Notes: generated by a model from the sequence alone, not told the origin. Counted from the stretch's first letter, positions 1 to 14,369 are shown. The stretch: DNA of 64,000 nucleotides from Nocardia kruczakiae NBRC 101016 (GCF_001612965.1 NZ_BDBL01000006.1:1-64000); one strand, 5' to 3'. A program made the numbers and translations.

Positions 1-155
1 CGTCGCGCCGCACAAGCGGCCACCGCGCACGGCAGGGCCGGCACCGCGGCGGCGATCACCTCCTCCCACGCGGCGACGGTCACCGTGGCCTGCCAGATCA
101 GCACGCAGATCAGCCACCAGGCCGCCGCCTCCGCCACCACACCGCCGCGCCGCAT
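1..155 (-). CDS. Membrane protein, N-terminal fragment (possibly Na+/H+ antiporter subunit E-like)
   Basis: The reading frame starts at ATG (complement of 153-155) after a GGAGG-type ribosome site at about 162-166 and runs off the left edge. The visible 51 residues begin MRRGGVV and form two hydrophobic stretches around AAAWWLICVLIWQAT and AAAVPALPCAVAACAAR. This short Trp-rich N-terminus with two close membrane helices resembles MnhE/MrpE-type subunits, but only the first third of such a protein is visible. It is divergent from the anti-sigma gene at 338. The function is a weak inference. Confidence 0.55.
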   Translation of the reverse strand, partial: MRRGGVVAEAAAWWLICVLIWQATVTVAAWEEVIAAAVPALPCAVAACAAR

Positions 156-337
156 CCGCACCTCCTGCCCCGGGGCCGCACATACCCGCTCGACCTGCGG
201 GTACCCGGGGAAGTCGCGGCCAATCGCAGACTGCCGCCGACCCGGTACCCGGACGACGTTTGGTTCCCCCGATGCCCGGGTATCGGCGACGACGAGCGGT
301 AATCGCGAGACGCAACTGCGCGGCGGAAGGAGAGGAC

Positions 338-784
338 GTGTCCTTGAGCGAGTGGATTTCGCCGTCGACGAACCCGACACCCACGGGTTCGGTGGTCGGC
401 GTGCGAGTACTCGCACAAGCGCGCCAGTTGCTGATGCTGCGCGCCCTGGCCGAAACGGTCGCATTGATGGCCGAATTCGCGCTCGACGAGGTGACCGATA
501 TTCGCGTGGCGCTGGACGAGATCGCCACCGCACTGATCGAACGGGCCGTCGCCGGATCCTCGATCGAATGCGATTTCGGCTACGACGGTGACCGGATGTC
601 GGTCGCGGTGACGGCGGTGGCGGTCACCCCCGAGGCGCTGCACCAGGACGGCCTCGGCTGGCACGTGCTGACCTCCATCACCGACTCGCTCGAGGCCACC
701 ACCGCACCTTTCGATTCGGAGGTCGCCGGTTATCCGGTGACGGTGGAATTCCGCCGAGTGCGCCGGCACGGTATCACCGCGTGA
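338..784 (+). CDS. rsbW: Anti-sigma factor, UsfX/RsbW-like (SigF antagonist type)
   Basis: 148-aa protein of the GHKL/HATPase anti-sigma family. The GTG start at 338 is chosen because GGAAGGAGAGG lies just upstream. The middle (VTDIRVALDEIATALIERA) and end (GLGWHVLTSITDSLEA) closely resemble mycobacterial UsfX (RsbW), which binds and silences SigF. As in UsfX, the N-box asparagine found in kinase-competent RsbW proteins is missing (DEIATALI), so it probably works by binding rather than by phosphorylating a partner. In mycobacteria usfX sits directly before sigF. Here the next gene is a convergent oxidoreductase, so this copy is an orphan within the window. It may pair with the STAS proteins at 1953 and 17474. 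Confidence 0.8.
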   Translation: MSLSEWISPSTNPTPTGSVVGVRVLAQARQLLMLRALAETVALMAEFALDEVTDIRVALDEIATALIERAVAGSSIECDFGYDGDRMSVAVTAVAVTPEALHQDGLGWHVLTSITDSLEATTAPFDSEVAGYPVTVEFRRVRRHGITA

Positions 785-806
785 GCCGCGGCGATACCGC
801 CGAATG

Positions 807-1775
807 TCACTTCGCCGGAGACAATTCGCGCATGGGGGTATCCAGTTCGCTGCGATAGAAGTCGATGAATCCTTCCGGATCGGGTCCGGCGTTCTGCATC
901 ACCAGATGGTCGAATCCGGCGTCCACATATTGCTGTGCCACTTCCAGATAGCGTTTCGGATCGGAGCCGCAGGCGAATTGCTCGAGAATATCGTCGCGGC
1001 GCACGGTCGACGTCGCGGCGTCGAAATTCACCGGATTCGGCAACTCGCTCATCACTTTCCATCCGGTGAGCGCCCAGCGGGAGGTTTCCAGTGCGGCCTG
1101 CGCCGCGGTCTGTTCGTCGGCGGCCCAGGCCATTCCGACTTCGGCGTAGCCGCCGCCGCGCCCACCGGCGCCTCGATAGGTATCCACCAGGTGCGCTTCC
1201 GGCTCGGTCGCGAACAGCCCGTCGCCGAGTTCGGCGGCGAGCCGGGCGGCGTCGGGACCGCCCGCGGCGACGATGATATCGGGCAGCCGCTCGGGCAGAT
1301 CGAACACCCGCGCATCCGAAATCGACAGGTACTCACCGCGATACGTGCGATATCCGCCGCGCCACAGCAGCCGGATGATCTCGAGCGCCTCGCGCAACAT
1401 GCGCTGGCGGATATCGATCGGCGGGAATTCCCGGCCCACCACATGTTCGTTGAGCCGCTCACCGGATCCGACGCCGAGATCGAAACGCCCGTCCGACACC
1501 AGCGCCAAGGTGGCGGCGGCCTGCGCCACGATGGCCGGGTGGTACCGGATGGTGGGGCAGGTGACACCGGTCACCAATCGGATGCGCTCGGTACGTTCGG
1601 CGATGGCACCGAACACCGTCCAGGTGAACGGGGAATGGCCCTGATTGTCGAGCCACGGGTGATAGTGATCGCTCATTTCCACGAAGTCGAATCCGGCCGC
1701 CTCGGCGCGAATCGCCTGTCGGATCAGGTCGCGCGGTCCGTAGGCTTCCGACGCCAGTTTGTAGCCGATCTGCAT
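807..1775 (-). CDS. LLM-class F420-dependent oxidoreductase (FGD-like subgroup)
   Basis: 322-aa luciferase-like TIM-barrel protein, probably using reduced or oxidised coenzyme F420 rather than FMN. It begins MQIGYKLASEAYGP and contains FVEMSDHYHPW, LVTGVTCPTIRYHPAIVAQ, DLGVGSGERLNEHV and IIVAAGGPDAARLAAE, the usual order of landmarks in this family. The ATG at 1775 is preferred over a GTG at 1790 because GAGGAG lies 7-8 bases before it. It converges with the anti-sigma gene and is divergent from the STAS gene at 1953. The substrate cannot be told from sequence. Confidence 0.85.
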   Translation of the reverse strand: MQIGYKLASEAYGPRDLIRQAIRAEAAGFDFVEMSDHYHPWLDNQGHSPFTWTVFGAIAERTERIRLVTGVTCPTIRYHPAIVAQAAATLALVSDGRFDLGVGSGERLNEHVVGREFPPIDIRQRMLREALEIIRLLWRGGYRTYRGEYLSISDARVFDLPERLPDIIVAAGGPDAARLAAELGDGLFATEPEAHLVDTYRGAGGRGGGYAEVGMAWAADEQTAAQAALETSRWALTGWKVMSELPNPVNFDAATSTVRRDDILEQFACGSDPKRYLEVAQQYVDAGFDHLVMQNAGPDPEGFIDFYRSELDTPMRELSPAK

Positions 1776-1852
1776 TGCGGGGCTCCTCACGTGCGTGGGA
1801 CGAAGTCGATTCTCGGCTACCCAGCCGCGCGGTCCGCAACCGTATGCCGGCG

Positions 1853-1896
1853 GGCTATACAGACCGCTTCGTCTTTGTTAGAAAGGTGACAGCGGG
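1853..1896 (+). promoter_or_regulatory. Conserved upstream element of the first STAS gene
   Basis: The stretch GGCTATACAGACCGCTTCGT and the following TGTTAG-AAGGT recur almost base for base at 17360-17402, upstream of the paralogous STAS gene, with about five differences over the first 35 positions. It lies about 60-100 bases before the ATG at 1953. It contains an imperfect dyad (ACAGAC...GTCTTTGT) and may combine a promoter with a regulator site. The sigma factor is not identifiable from the site. Confidence 0.6.
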
Positions 1897-1952
1897 ATTT
1901 GCCTCGGGAAGCGGGGCAATTCACATGTCGATTTTCGCCTGGGAGATCGCAC

Positions 1953-2390
1953 ATGAAGACGAACGCCACATTCCGAATCGGTCATCACCGTTCCCTTCCC
2001 GTCCCGGGTCGCGCCGAGGCCCGGCTCAGTGCGGTCATGCGCACCCACGGGGCCGCGGTCGTCCTGTCGGTGCGCGGGGAGGCCGATGCGTGCACTCTCG
2101 ATGACTGGCGACGTCTCATCCACGAGGGCGCGGCGCTGGCCGCGGCCCACGGCGGGCCATTGGTCGTCGATACCGGCGGGCTCGGATTCCTGGGCTGGCG
2201 CGCACTGGTGGTAGTGGCCGAGGAAGCCGCCGACCAGCGTGGACGTGGTGTCGCGATATGCCTGGTCAGCCGCACGCCGACGATCGCGCGGATGGCGGCG
2301 GTGGATCCACTGACCGCCGAGTTGGCCATTCACCCCACCGTCGTCGGCGCCTTGAGCAACCTGCCCGCCCCGCCCGCCGACGCGAAGTGA
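1953..2390 (+). CDS. STAS-domain protein (anti-anti-sigma-like), paralogue 1
   Basis: 145-aa cytosolic protein with one STAS fold: LSAVMRTHGAAVVLSVRGEADACTLDDW, then PLVVDTGGLGFLGWRALVVV and GVAICLVSRTP. STAS proteins of this type usually bind RsbW-like anti-sigma factors in partner-switching control. The usual phosphorylatable Ser/Thr after the central strand is not obvious (GLGFLGWRAL), so it may not be phospho-controlled or may bind something else. The start ATG at 1953 has GGGAG upstream. It is clearly paralogous to the protein at 17474 (shared WRAL and TIxRxAxxD segments), and the promoter regions are also conserved. Confidence 0.8.
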   Translation: MKTNATFRIGHHRSLPVPGRAEARLSAVMRTHGAAVVLSVRGEADACTLDDWRRLIHEGAALAAAHGGPLVVDTGGLGFLGWRALVVVAEEAADQRGRGVAICLVSRTPTIARMAAVDPLTAELAIHPTVVGALSNLPAPPADAK

Positions 2391-2439
2391 GCCGGCACAA
2401 TCGTTGTCGGAGCCGCAAGATCGTCGTAGCGTCGCTGGG

Positions 2440-3834
2440 GTGAGTGTTCCTCAGCATCTGCCCGCCACCGCGGGCGAACTGCGCGCCGCCGGTCATCAGC
2501 CGCGCGGAGTGAAATCCGAAATCCGCGAGAATCTCCTCGCCGCATTGCGATCCGGGACCGATCCGTGGCCGGGAATCGTCGGCTTCGATCGCACCGTCGT
2601 CCCGCAACTGGAGCGGGCGCTGCTGGCCGGCCACGATGTGGTGCTGCTCGGTGAGCGCGGCCAGGGCAAGACCCGGTTGCTGCGCACCCTGGTCGGGTTG
2701 CTCGACGAATGGACGCCGGTGATCGACGGCGCCGAACTCGGCGAACATCCGCTGGCGCCGATCAGTCCGGCGGGCCGGCGGCTCGCGGCCGAACTGGGCG
2801 ACGACCTGCCGGTGGCGTGGCGTCACCGCAGCGAACGCTACGCCGAGAAGCTCGCCACCCCCGACACCTCGGTCGGCGACCTGATCGGCGATGTCGACCC
2901 GGTGAAGGTGGCCGAGGGCCGCAGCCTGGGCGATCCGGAGACCATCCACTTCGGGCTGGTTCCGCGCGCCCATCGCGGCATCGTCGCCATCAACGAACTG
3001 CCCGACCTCGCCGAACGGATCCAGGTCGCGCTGCTGAACGTCATGGAGGAACGCGATATCCAGGTGCGCGGTTATACGCTGCGGCTGCCGCTGGATGTGC
3101 TGCTGGTGGCGACCGCCAACCCGGAGGACTACACCAACCGCGGCCGCATCATCACTCCGCTCAAGGACCGGTTCGGCGCCGAGATCCGCACCCACTATCC
3201 GCTCGACGTGGAGGCCGAGACCGCGCTGGTGCGCCAGGAGGCCGATCTGGTCGCCGAGGTCGGCGACCCCCTGCTCGAAGTGCTGGCGCGCTTCGTGCGC
3301 CAGCTGCGCGAATCGCCGGCCGTCGATCAGCGCTCCGGCGTCTCGGCGCGCTTCGCGGTGGCGGCGGCCGAGACGGTGGCCGCGGCCGCACTGCGCCGGA
3401 CCGCGCTGACCGGTGAACATCCCGCCGTCGCCCGCCCGGTGGATCTGGAGTCGGTGCCCGCGGTGCTGCGCGGCAAGGTGGAATTCGAATCCGGTGAGGA
3501 GGGCCGCGAGACCGAGCATCTGACCCATCTGCTGCGCCGTGCCTTCGCCGAGACCGCACGCCGGCGCCTGGCCGGGGTGGATCTGCGGCCGCTGGCCGAG
3601 GCGGTGAGCGCGGGACATCCGGTCACCACCGGCGAACGGGTGCCGGGCCAGGAGGTGCTCTCGGCGCTGCCCGAGCTGCCGGTGCTGGCGCGGGTGGCCG
3701 AGCGGCTCGGCGCCGAGTCCACCGATTCGCCGGCGCGGATCGCCGCGACCGTCGAATTCGCTTTGGAGTCATTGTATTTGAGCCGCCAGCTGGCCAAGGA
3801 CTCCGATGACGGCACGGCGACCTACGGCTCATGA
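2440..3834 (+). CDS. MoxR/BchI-type AAA+ ATPase (magnesium-chelatase-like)
   Basis: 464-aa AAA+ ATPase resembling the ChlI/BchI subunit and the actinobacterial 'sporulation protein/ATPase' family. Residues 15-45 (TAGELRAAGHQ...EIRENLL) are the usual N-terminal signature. Walker A is GERGQGKTR, the Walker B-like strand is GIVAINELPDL, and VATANPEDYTNRGRI is sensor 1. The GTG at 2440 is preferred to a TTG at 2404 because homologues start close to the PQHLPATAGEL segment. The stop overlaps the ATG of the VWA gene by four bases, so the two are translationally coupled. The pair probably forms a MoxR-VWA remodelling machine; the target is unknown. Confidence 0.85.
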   Translation: MSVPQHLPATAGELRAAGHQPRGVKSEIRENLLAALRSGTDPWPGIVGFDRTVVPQLERALLAGHDVVLLGERGQGKTRLLRTLVGLLDEWTPVIDGAELGEHPLAPISPAGRRLAAELGDDLPVAWRHRSERYAEKLATPDTSVGDLIGDVDPVKVAEGRSLGDPETIHFGLVPRAHRGIVAINELPDLAERIQVALLNVMEERDIQVRGYTLRLPLDVLLVATANPEDYTNRGRIITPLKDRFGAEIRTHYPLDVEAETALVRQEADLVAEVGDPLLEVLARFVRQLRESPAVDQRSGVSARFAVAAAETVAAAALRRTALTGEHPAVARPVDLESVPAVLRGKVEFESGEEGRETEHLTHLLRRAFAETARRRLAGVDLRPLAEAVSAGHPVTTGERVPGQEVLSALPELPVLARVAERLGAESTDSPARIAATVEFALESLYLSRQLAKDSDDGTATYGS

Positions 3835-5783
3835 CGACCCCCGACCGCTATTCCTACGGGCCCTATCACGACGGTCCCGACCCGCTGGCGCCGCCGGTCG
3901 ATCTGCGGGAGGCGCTGGACCTCATCGGCCGCGACGTGATGGACGGCAGCTCCCCGCGCACCGCCCTGGAGGAGCTGCTGCGCCGCGGTACCGGCCGCAC
4001 GCCCGGCCTGGACGAGCTGACCCGGCGGTTGTGGCAGCGCCGCGCCGAGCTCACCCGGCAGCACCGCCTCGACGGCACCCTGCAACAGGTGCGCGAACTG
4101 CTCGACGAGGCGTTGGAGGCCGAACGGACCGCACTGTTCCCCGACCCCTCCGACGATGCCCGTTTCGCCGAGGCCGAACTCGACGCGCTGCCGTCGAGCA
4201 CCGCCGCCGCGGTGACCGAACTCGCCGACTATCAGTGGCGTTCGGAGACGGGGCGCGCCAACTACGAGCGGATACGGGAACTGCTCGGCCGCGAACTGCT
4301 CGATTCCCGGTTCCAGGGCATGAAGCAGGCACTCGAGAATGCCACGCCCGAGGATGTCGAGCGGGTGCGGCAGATGATGTCGGATCTGAACCAGCTGCTG
4401 GCCGCCCACGCCCGCGGTGAGAACACCGAGCAGCAGTTCGCCGAGTTCATGGCCGAACACGGCGAGTTCTTTCCCGAAAACCCCCGCAACACCGAGGAAT
4501 TGATCGATGCGCTGGCCGCGCGCGCGGCCGCCGCGCAGCGGATGATGAATTCGCTCTCGCCGCAGCAGCAGGCGGAGTTGAGCGAACTGATCGGCCAGGC
4601 CTTCGGCGATCCGCGTATCGCCGAACAGGTTTCGGCACTCGATGCCGCGTTGCGCGCACTGCGTCCCGGCGAGGATTGGGATTCGGGGCAGCGCTTCCGC
4701 GGCCAGGATCCGCTCGGTCTCGGCGAGGGCGCGCAGGCGATGCAGGATCTGGCCGAAATGGACGCACTGGCCGAACAACTCGGCCAGTCCTATCCCGGCG
4801 CCCGGCTCGAGGATATCGACCTCGACGCCCTTACTCGCCAGCTCGGCGCCGACGCCGCCGTCGATGCCGCCCGCCTGGCCGAACTGGAACGCGAACTGCG
4901 CCGCCAGGGCCTGTTCGAACGTGCCCCCGACGGGTCGCTTCGCTTGACGCCCAAGGCGTTACGCCGCCTCGGCGAGGTGGCGCTGCGCGATGTGATCGGG
5001 CGGTTGCGCGCGCAGCGCGGACAGCGCGAGACGGTGACCGCCGGAGCGGCCGGCGAACCGACGGGCGCGACGCGGCCGTGGCGCTTCGGCGACACCGAGC
5101 CGTGGGATGTGTCGAAAACCGTGCGCAACGCGGTCCTGCGGTCGGCGTCGACCGGCAGCCGCCGGGTGTCGCTGTCGGTCTCCGATGTCGAGATCACCGA
5201 AACCGATCAGCGGTCCCGCGCGGCGGTGGCCCTGTGCGTCGACACGTCGTGGTCGATGGTGCAGGACGGGCGCTGGCTGCCGATGAAGCGGACCGCGCTG
5301 GCCCTGCATCAGCTGATCAGCACCCGATTCCGTTCCGACGCACTGGAAGTCGTGACCTTCGGCCGTCACGCCACCACCGTCGACATCGCGGAGCTGACCG
5401 GCCTCGAAGCGGTCTGGGAACAGGGCACCAACCTGCACCACGCTCTGTTGCTCGCCGGCCGCCACCTGCGCCGCCACCCCGACGCGGTCCCGGTGGTCCT
5501 GGTGGTCACCGACGGCGAACCCACCGCGCACCTGGAGCCCGACGGCAGCTCGTACTTCAACTGGCCACCCGACCCCCGCACCCTCGCGGTCACCATGGCC
5601 CAGGTCGACGCTCTCGCGAAACTCGGCGCCTCGGTCTCGGTATTCATCCTCGGCGAAAACCCCAGGCTCGCAGCCTTCGTCGACCTGATGGCCCGCCGCA
5701 GCGGCGGCCGGGTCATCGCCCCGGATCTCGACGGCCTGGGCGCGGCGGTGGTCTCCGACTACCTCAGCGGGCGGCGCCGATAG
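3831..5783 (+). CDS. VWA-domain protein, partner of the upstream AAA+ ATPase
   Basis: 650-aa protein with a long, acidic, mostly helical N-terminal half and a C-terminal von Willebrand A domain at about residues 450-645. MIDAS residues are visible: DTSWSM (DxSxS), the threonine in GTNLHHAL, and the aspartate in VVTDGEPT. This matches the CoxE/ChlD-like partners of MoxR ATPases, in which the VWA protein recruits substrate through a metal-dependent site. It overlaps the ATPase gene by ATGA. No signal peptide or membrane helix is visible, so it is cytosolic. The target is unknown. Confidence 0.85.
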   Translation: MTTPDRYSYGPYHDGPDPLAPPVDLREALDLIGRDVMDGSSPRTALEELLRRGTGRTPGLDELTRRLWQRRAELTRQHRLDGTLQQVRELLDEALEAERTALFPDPSDDARFAEAELDALPSSTAAAVTELADYQWRSETGRANYERIRELLGRELLDSRFQGMKQALENATPEDVERVRQMMSDLNQLLAAHARGENTEQQFAEFMAEHGEFFPENPRNTEELIDALAARAAAAQRMMNSLSPQQQAELSELIGQAFGDPRIAEQVSALDAALRALRPGEDWDSGQRFRGQDPLGLGEGAQAMQDLAEMDALAEQLGQSYPGARLEDIDLDALTRQLGADAAVDAARLAELERELRRQGLFERAPDGSLRLTPKALRRLGEVALRDVIGRLRAQRGQRETVTAGAAGEPTGATRPWRFGDTEPWDVSKTVRNAVLRSASTGSRRVSLSVSDVEITETDQRSRAAVALCVDTSWSMVQDGRWLPMKRTALALHQLISTRFRSDALEVVTFGRHATTVDIAELTGLEAVWEQGTNLHHALLLAGRHLRRHPDAVPVVLVVTDGEPTAHLEPDGSSYFNWPPDPRTLAVTMAQVDALAKLGASVSVFILGENPRLAAFVDLMARRSGGRVIAPDLDGLGAAVVSDYLSGRRR

Positions 5784-5968
5784 GGCCAAGTCATCAACAC
5801 CGAGAGTGGCTTCCGGCGAGCAGTCCGCCCTGTTGATCTGTTTCCGGCGTCCCGGAAGGGGAATTCGTCGCTACGTCGCCCGGTCGCCGCGGATTTCTCG
5901 TCGCGCCGACGACTTCGAAGTGTCTTCGGCGCGGTGGCCCGGCAGGGGCCGGGAGGAGTCTCGGACGG

Positions 5969-7012
5969 ATGCAGACGGTGACGTATCTGTCGATCGGCGG
6001 GCTCTTGGTGGCGGGCGGAGCGGTTCTGGCATTCATCGCGGCGATCCGCGTGGCTCTGGAGCCTCGTCGGCTCTCGACGGGATTCGTTCTGTTGGCGGCG
6101 GTCACCCTGCTGGGCGTCGGCGGCGCGAGCGCGGTCGTAGTATTCGGCCCCGACGCGCCGTCGTCGTTCGGGGTGGTCGTGGTACTCACGGCTCCGTTCG
6201 CGGTGGCCGGTATCGCGTTGCTGGTCAACGGAATCGAGCTCATGTCACGGGAGGGGCTCGCGGCGACGACCGCGTTGCCGGTCGTGCTCGGGGCCGGCCT
6301 GATCGGCGCGGTGGCCGCGGTCGTCACGGTCGCGTCCGGTCCGGCGATGCCGAGCTGGGCCATCGGGGCCACGGTTCCGGTCGCCGCGGTCGCGGTCTAT
6401 TTCGTGGCGCATCTGATCGCGTTCGGCGGCTACGCACTGATCTACGGCAGCCTGGCGGCTCGTCCGGAAGCCGATGCCGTGGTGATCCTCGGCTGTGGCC
6501 TGAATCGCAGATCTGTCACGCCGCTGCTGGCCGCGCGGCTGGACCGCGGTATCGATGCCTACCGCACCGCGCTGCGGTCCGGACGCCATCCGATCCTGGT
6601 CACCTGCGGTGGACAGGGGCCCGACGAGGCGACGACCGAGGCCGACGCGATGGCGCGCTACCTCACCGCGCGCGGCGTCAGCGGACACGCCATCGTCCGA
6701 GAACGGCACTCGCGCAACACCGCCGAGAATCTGCGTAATTGCCTGCGGGAATTGAACCGGCGCGGTATCGATCCGGAGCAACTTCGAATCACAGTGGTAA
6801 CCAGCAACTTTCACGTTCTCCGGACAGCCGGGCTGACCCGCCGCCTCGGTATCGATGCCCAGGTCCTGGGATCTCGGACCGCCGCCTATTTCCTGCCCGC
6901 CGCGTTCTTGCGCGAATTCGTCGCGGTATTGGCGACCCATTACCGGCGCAGCCACATCACGGTCGCGGTCTCGCTTCTGGTCGTCCTGCTGGCCGTGATG
7001 GCCCTGCCCTGA
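5969..7012 (+). CDS. YdcF/DUF218-family membrane protein
   Basis: 347-aa protein. The N-terminal 160 residues form about five hydrophobic helices. The C-terminal DUF218 domain follows: ADAVVILGCGLNRRSVTPLLAARLDRGIDAY..., CGGQGPDEATTEADAMARYL, then RERHSRNTAENLRNC and VVTSNFHVLRT. These are the nucleotide-like or lipid-substrate binding motifs of YdcF/ElyC/SanA proteins, linked elsewhere to envelope biogenesis. One more helix closes the protein. GGGAGGAG precedes the ATG at 5969. The 185 bases upstream show no gene. Confidence 0.85.
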   Translation: MQTVTYLSIGGLLVAGGAVLAFIAAIRVALEPRRLSTGFVLLAAVTLLGVGGASAVVVFGPDAPSSFGVVVVLTAPFAVAGIALLVNGIELMSREGLAATTALPVVLGAGLIGAVAAVVTVASGPAMPSWAIGATVPVAAVAVYFVAHLIAFGGYALIYGSLAARPEADAVVILGCGLNRRSVTPLLAARLDRGIDAYRTALRSGRHPILVTCGGQGPDEATTEADAMARYLTARGVSGHAIVRERHSRNTAENLRNCLRELNRRGIDPEQLRITVVTSNFHVLRTAGLTRRLGIDAQVLGSRTAAYFLPAAFLREFVAVLATHYRRSHITVAVSLLVVLLAVMALP

Positions 7013-7069
7013 ACACAGGGCCGCGCTTCACCCCGTCCGCTCACACGTCGCCGTCGACCCTGCGCGCGT

Positions 7070-9453
7070 TCACATTCCGGGCGCGGCTTGGCCTGGTCCT
7101 ACCTGGATGCCCACCACGCAGGTGTCGTCGTCGGTGTCGGCGTCACTGCTGTGGAGGAGGTCGTCGAGACGATTCACCAAGCTGCCGGAGAATGCCGCCG
7201 AGGTGGTGAGTAGGTGCTGCACGCAGTCGTCCAGGAGCCGGTCGCGCCGTTCGATGAGTCCGTCGGTGTAGAGCAGGAGGGTGTCGTCGGGTTGGAGTTG
7301 GAGTTCGGCTTCGTCGTAGGTCGCTTCCGCGACGGCACCGAGGATCATGCCCTTGATTTCGGGCAGGCTCGTGGCGCGAGACGCGCGCACGAGTACCGGT
7401 GGAGGGTGGCCGGCACGGGCCCAGCGCAACACGCGGGTGTGGGGATCGTAGAGGCCGACGACCGCAGTGGCGAGGATGTTCTCGGTCAGGTGGTGGGCGA
7501 CGACGTTGAGCCAGGTGAGCATTTGGCCGGGGCCTGCGCCGGTGGCGGCGAGTCCGCGTAGCGCGTTGCGGAGCACGACCATGCCGGTCGCGGCTTTGAT
7601 GCCGTGGCCGGCGATGTCGCCGACGGATATCAGGATCTCCTTGGTGGGCAACACGAGTGCGTCGTACCAATCGCCGCCCACGAGATGGTCTTGTTCGGCG
7701 GGTTGGTATCGCACCGCGATACTGAGTCCGAAGGCTTCGATCGCGGGCTGTTCGGCGGGCATGATCGCTTGCTGGAGTTGCCGCGCAAGCTGGCTCTGCT
7801 CGGCGGCGTGCTGTTCGGTGTCGACGAGGCGGTCGCGCGTGGCCGCCAGGGCGACCTCGGTCCAATGCTGTGCCGAAATGTCTTGGTAGGCACCGCGAAT
7901 TGCGAGGAGTTGCCCCGCCGCGTCGAGTACCGGTTCGGCGACGATCCGAACGTGCCGGACGCCGCCGTCGGGGCGGATCAGGCGAAACGTGGTGGAGGCG
8001 GGGCGGTGATAGTGCAGGAGGGTTCGAAGGAAGGTTTCTACGGCGTCGGTGTCGTCGTGGTGGGTGTGGTGTGGAAGCCGCGCGAGCGGTATGGGGTCGG
8101 CGGTGGACCCCAATCCGTAGAGCGCGAAAAGCTGGCTGCTCCAGGTGATTTCGCCGGACGTTTCGTTTTCTTCGAACCCGCCGACGCGACCCAGCCGCTG
8201 GGCGTGCTGGAGCAGGGTGGCCAGTCGCGCTGTTTCGTCCTCGACGCGCCAGATCATGAGGAGGGCGTCGCCGTGGCGGATGATGCTGAGCGCGGCGGAT
8301 ACCGTCAGCGGGATCTGGTCCACCATTTCGGTCAGCGTGACACGATCGGCGCGGTAGGTCTCGCCGGTGGCGAAGACGTGCTCCGCGCGTTCGAACAGCC
8401 GGCCCTCTACCGCTGACATCGGGTACGCCTCCAGCAGAAGAGCACCGAGGACGAGGCCACGGGGGCGGCCGGCGGGGTCGATGAAGCACGTATTGAGATG
8501 GTGGATGCGAAAATCGGCCAGTGATCCGTTGTCGTCGAGGTGGGGCGACAACACGAGGGCCGGGTCGAACAGACCGTCCGCCAGCCGGATCAGGTCGGTG
8601 GTCTCGGGCTGGTCCGGCCGTCGTACCAGGCCGGCCAGGTCCGCCTCCAGAGGATGAGCGCACAGCTCTGCCAACGCCTCCAGCTGTCGCTGCACCCGGG
8701 GGGACTGCGGCTCGAGCGGTTGTGGCCAGCACACTTCCAGGACGCCGAGTAGTTTTCCTCCCGCTCCGGCCGGGATTGCTGCCCGGCCACCGTTGCGATC
8801 GCCGATCGACGGAAGTCCGGACCGCTGCAGATCTGCTACCCACACCGTGCGGCGATCGATCAGCGCTTGCCGGGCCGGGGTCGCGACGCCGGGCGGAACG
8901 TGGCGCCACCGCTCTGCCTCATGGGGGTCGATTCCCGCGAACCCGACGAGTGATAGTGAGCCATCGGTGTCGGCGGACCAGATCGCCACTGCCGTGGCGC
9001 CCAGGGGCGTCAGGGCGTGTTCGAAGACGGACTCCGCTACGCGCTGGGTGTCGCCAGCGGCGAGGACCGCGCTTTCGACGGTACGCAACCGCACTGCCGG
9101 CGAGGGCTCACCGAGGGTGGACGTACGCAGTAAGAACTGTGCCACGGTCGCGCTGACGTGATCTTGAGCCGCCTGATCGACCAGGTCGGCGGCGAGTTCG
9201 ACGGGCGTGATGCCTGCTTGCCCGGCAAGTGCGTCGAGTTGGTGTGCAGCGTGCGCGGGTCCGCAGCTCAGTCGCTCGATCAGGATGCCCTTGGCCATCT
9301 CGATCAACGCGCGCCCGTCGGCGGTGGCCTGGGCCTGCTGAATCTGTTTGCGCAGCCGCTCCACGGTGGCCGCGAGACGATGGACTGCAGGCTCCGAAGC
9401 CGAGAGATCCGGTGCTCTCCCGGCGGCGACGCCGGGGTTGTCGGTGTCGGTCA

Positions 9454-9454
<1 letters not shown>
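7070..9454 (-). CDS. SpoIIE-type serine phosphatase with ANTAR, GAF and PAS domains
   Basis: 794-aa multidomain regulator. An ANTAR-like helical segment comes first (about 35-95, MAKGILIERLSCGPAHAAHQL), then a GAF domain (about 130-265), two PAS regions (about 285-385 and 415-535) and a PP2C/SpoIIE phosphatase domain (about 570-785). The phosphatase has metal residues in GGDWYD, GDIAGHG, LLYTDGL and near DDDTCVVG. Such enzymes dephosphorylate STAS anti-anti-sigma factors and so switch sigma activity. The start ATG shares one base with the stop of the histidine kinase gene, so the two are coupled. It is cytosolic. Targets could include the STAS proteins in this window, but that is inference. 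Confidence 0.85.
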
Positions 9455-13707
<4,253 letters not shown>

Positions 13708-13907
13708 GCAATCCTCGCTGTGTCAACCCGACTCGGATACGAATCCGACCGTCGGGCCGCTGACCGGCGGTGCCTGTGCTGGCTTCTGAACACGAACGCA
13801 CCAGTGAATCCTCGGACGATCAAAATATCACCCGGCGCGGCGGCGCCGCGCCCGACGAGAAGTCCCCGTCCACAGCGATGCATCGGCTCGGAACCGGCTC
13901 CCGGCGG

Positions 13908-14369
13908 TCATGACGCCTCGCTCGTCGCAATCGGGACGGCGAAGTGCACGATCGTTCCGTCGCGGTGGGTGTCTATCGTCAGCTGGGCAGCGACCCGGCG
14001 AATGATCTGCATGCCGCGGCCTCGATCGGACGTCTCGGAATCCGAAGCGGACTTCCACCTCCCGGTGTCCGCCACGACGATGTGCAGGCACCCCTGCCAC
14101 CGCTCGCCGAGGAGCCGAATGCGTCCACCGTCTCCTCGGTGTCCGTGTTCGACAGAGTTCGTGCACGCTTCGATGACCGCCAAAATCACGTCGCTTGCCT
14201 GTACGGAACCGATCGAGAGGAACTGCAGCCAGTCTCGGAGAGCCCGGCGCACCACGTGCAGTCGGTCGGCGCGGGCGGGGAAGTCGATGTCGAGATCAGG
14301 GGAGCGCGAACGCGAAACGAAAGCGGCACACGGACAATCGAGTTCCTCGATGCGGCCTCGGGTTGTCAT
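13908..14369 (-). CDS. RsbW-like serine kinase/anti-sigma ATPase (GHKL)
   Basis: 153-aa protein with a complete GHKL fold. The N-box is VIEACTNSVEHGH with its asparagine present, the G1 box is VVADTGRW, and the G2-like motif is DRGRGMQIIRR. Unlike the protein at 338 it should bind ATP and may phosphorylate a STAS partner. The N-terminus (DIDFPARADRLHVVRRALRDWL) is typical of the family. It lies upstream of the histidine kinase on the same strand with a 200-base gap, so it may belong to the same partner-switching module. The start is the ATG at 14369. Confidence 0.85.
   Translation of the reverse strand: MTTRGRIEELDCPCAAFVSRSRSPDLDIDFPARADRLHVVRRALRDWLQFLSIGSVQASDVILAVIEACTNSVEHGHRGDGGRIRLLGERWQGCLHIVVADTGRWKSASDSETSDRGRGMQIIRRVAAQLTIDTHRDGTIVHFAVPIATSEAS

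Noticed and set aside
2266..3618. Minus-strand frame of 450 codons opposite the AAA ATPase
   Set aside because: His/Gln/Arg-rich shadow; the plus strand has Walker motifs and normal codon use.
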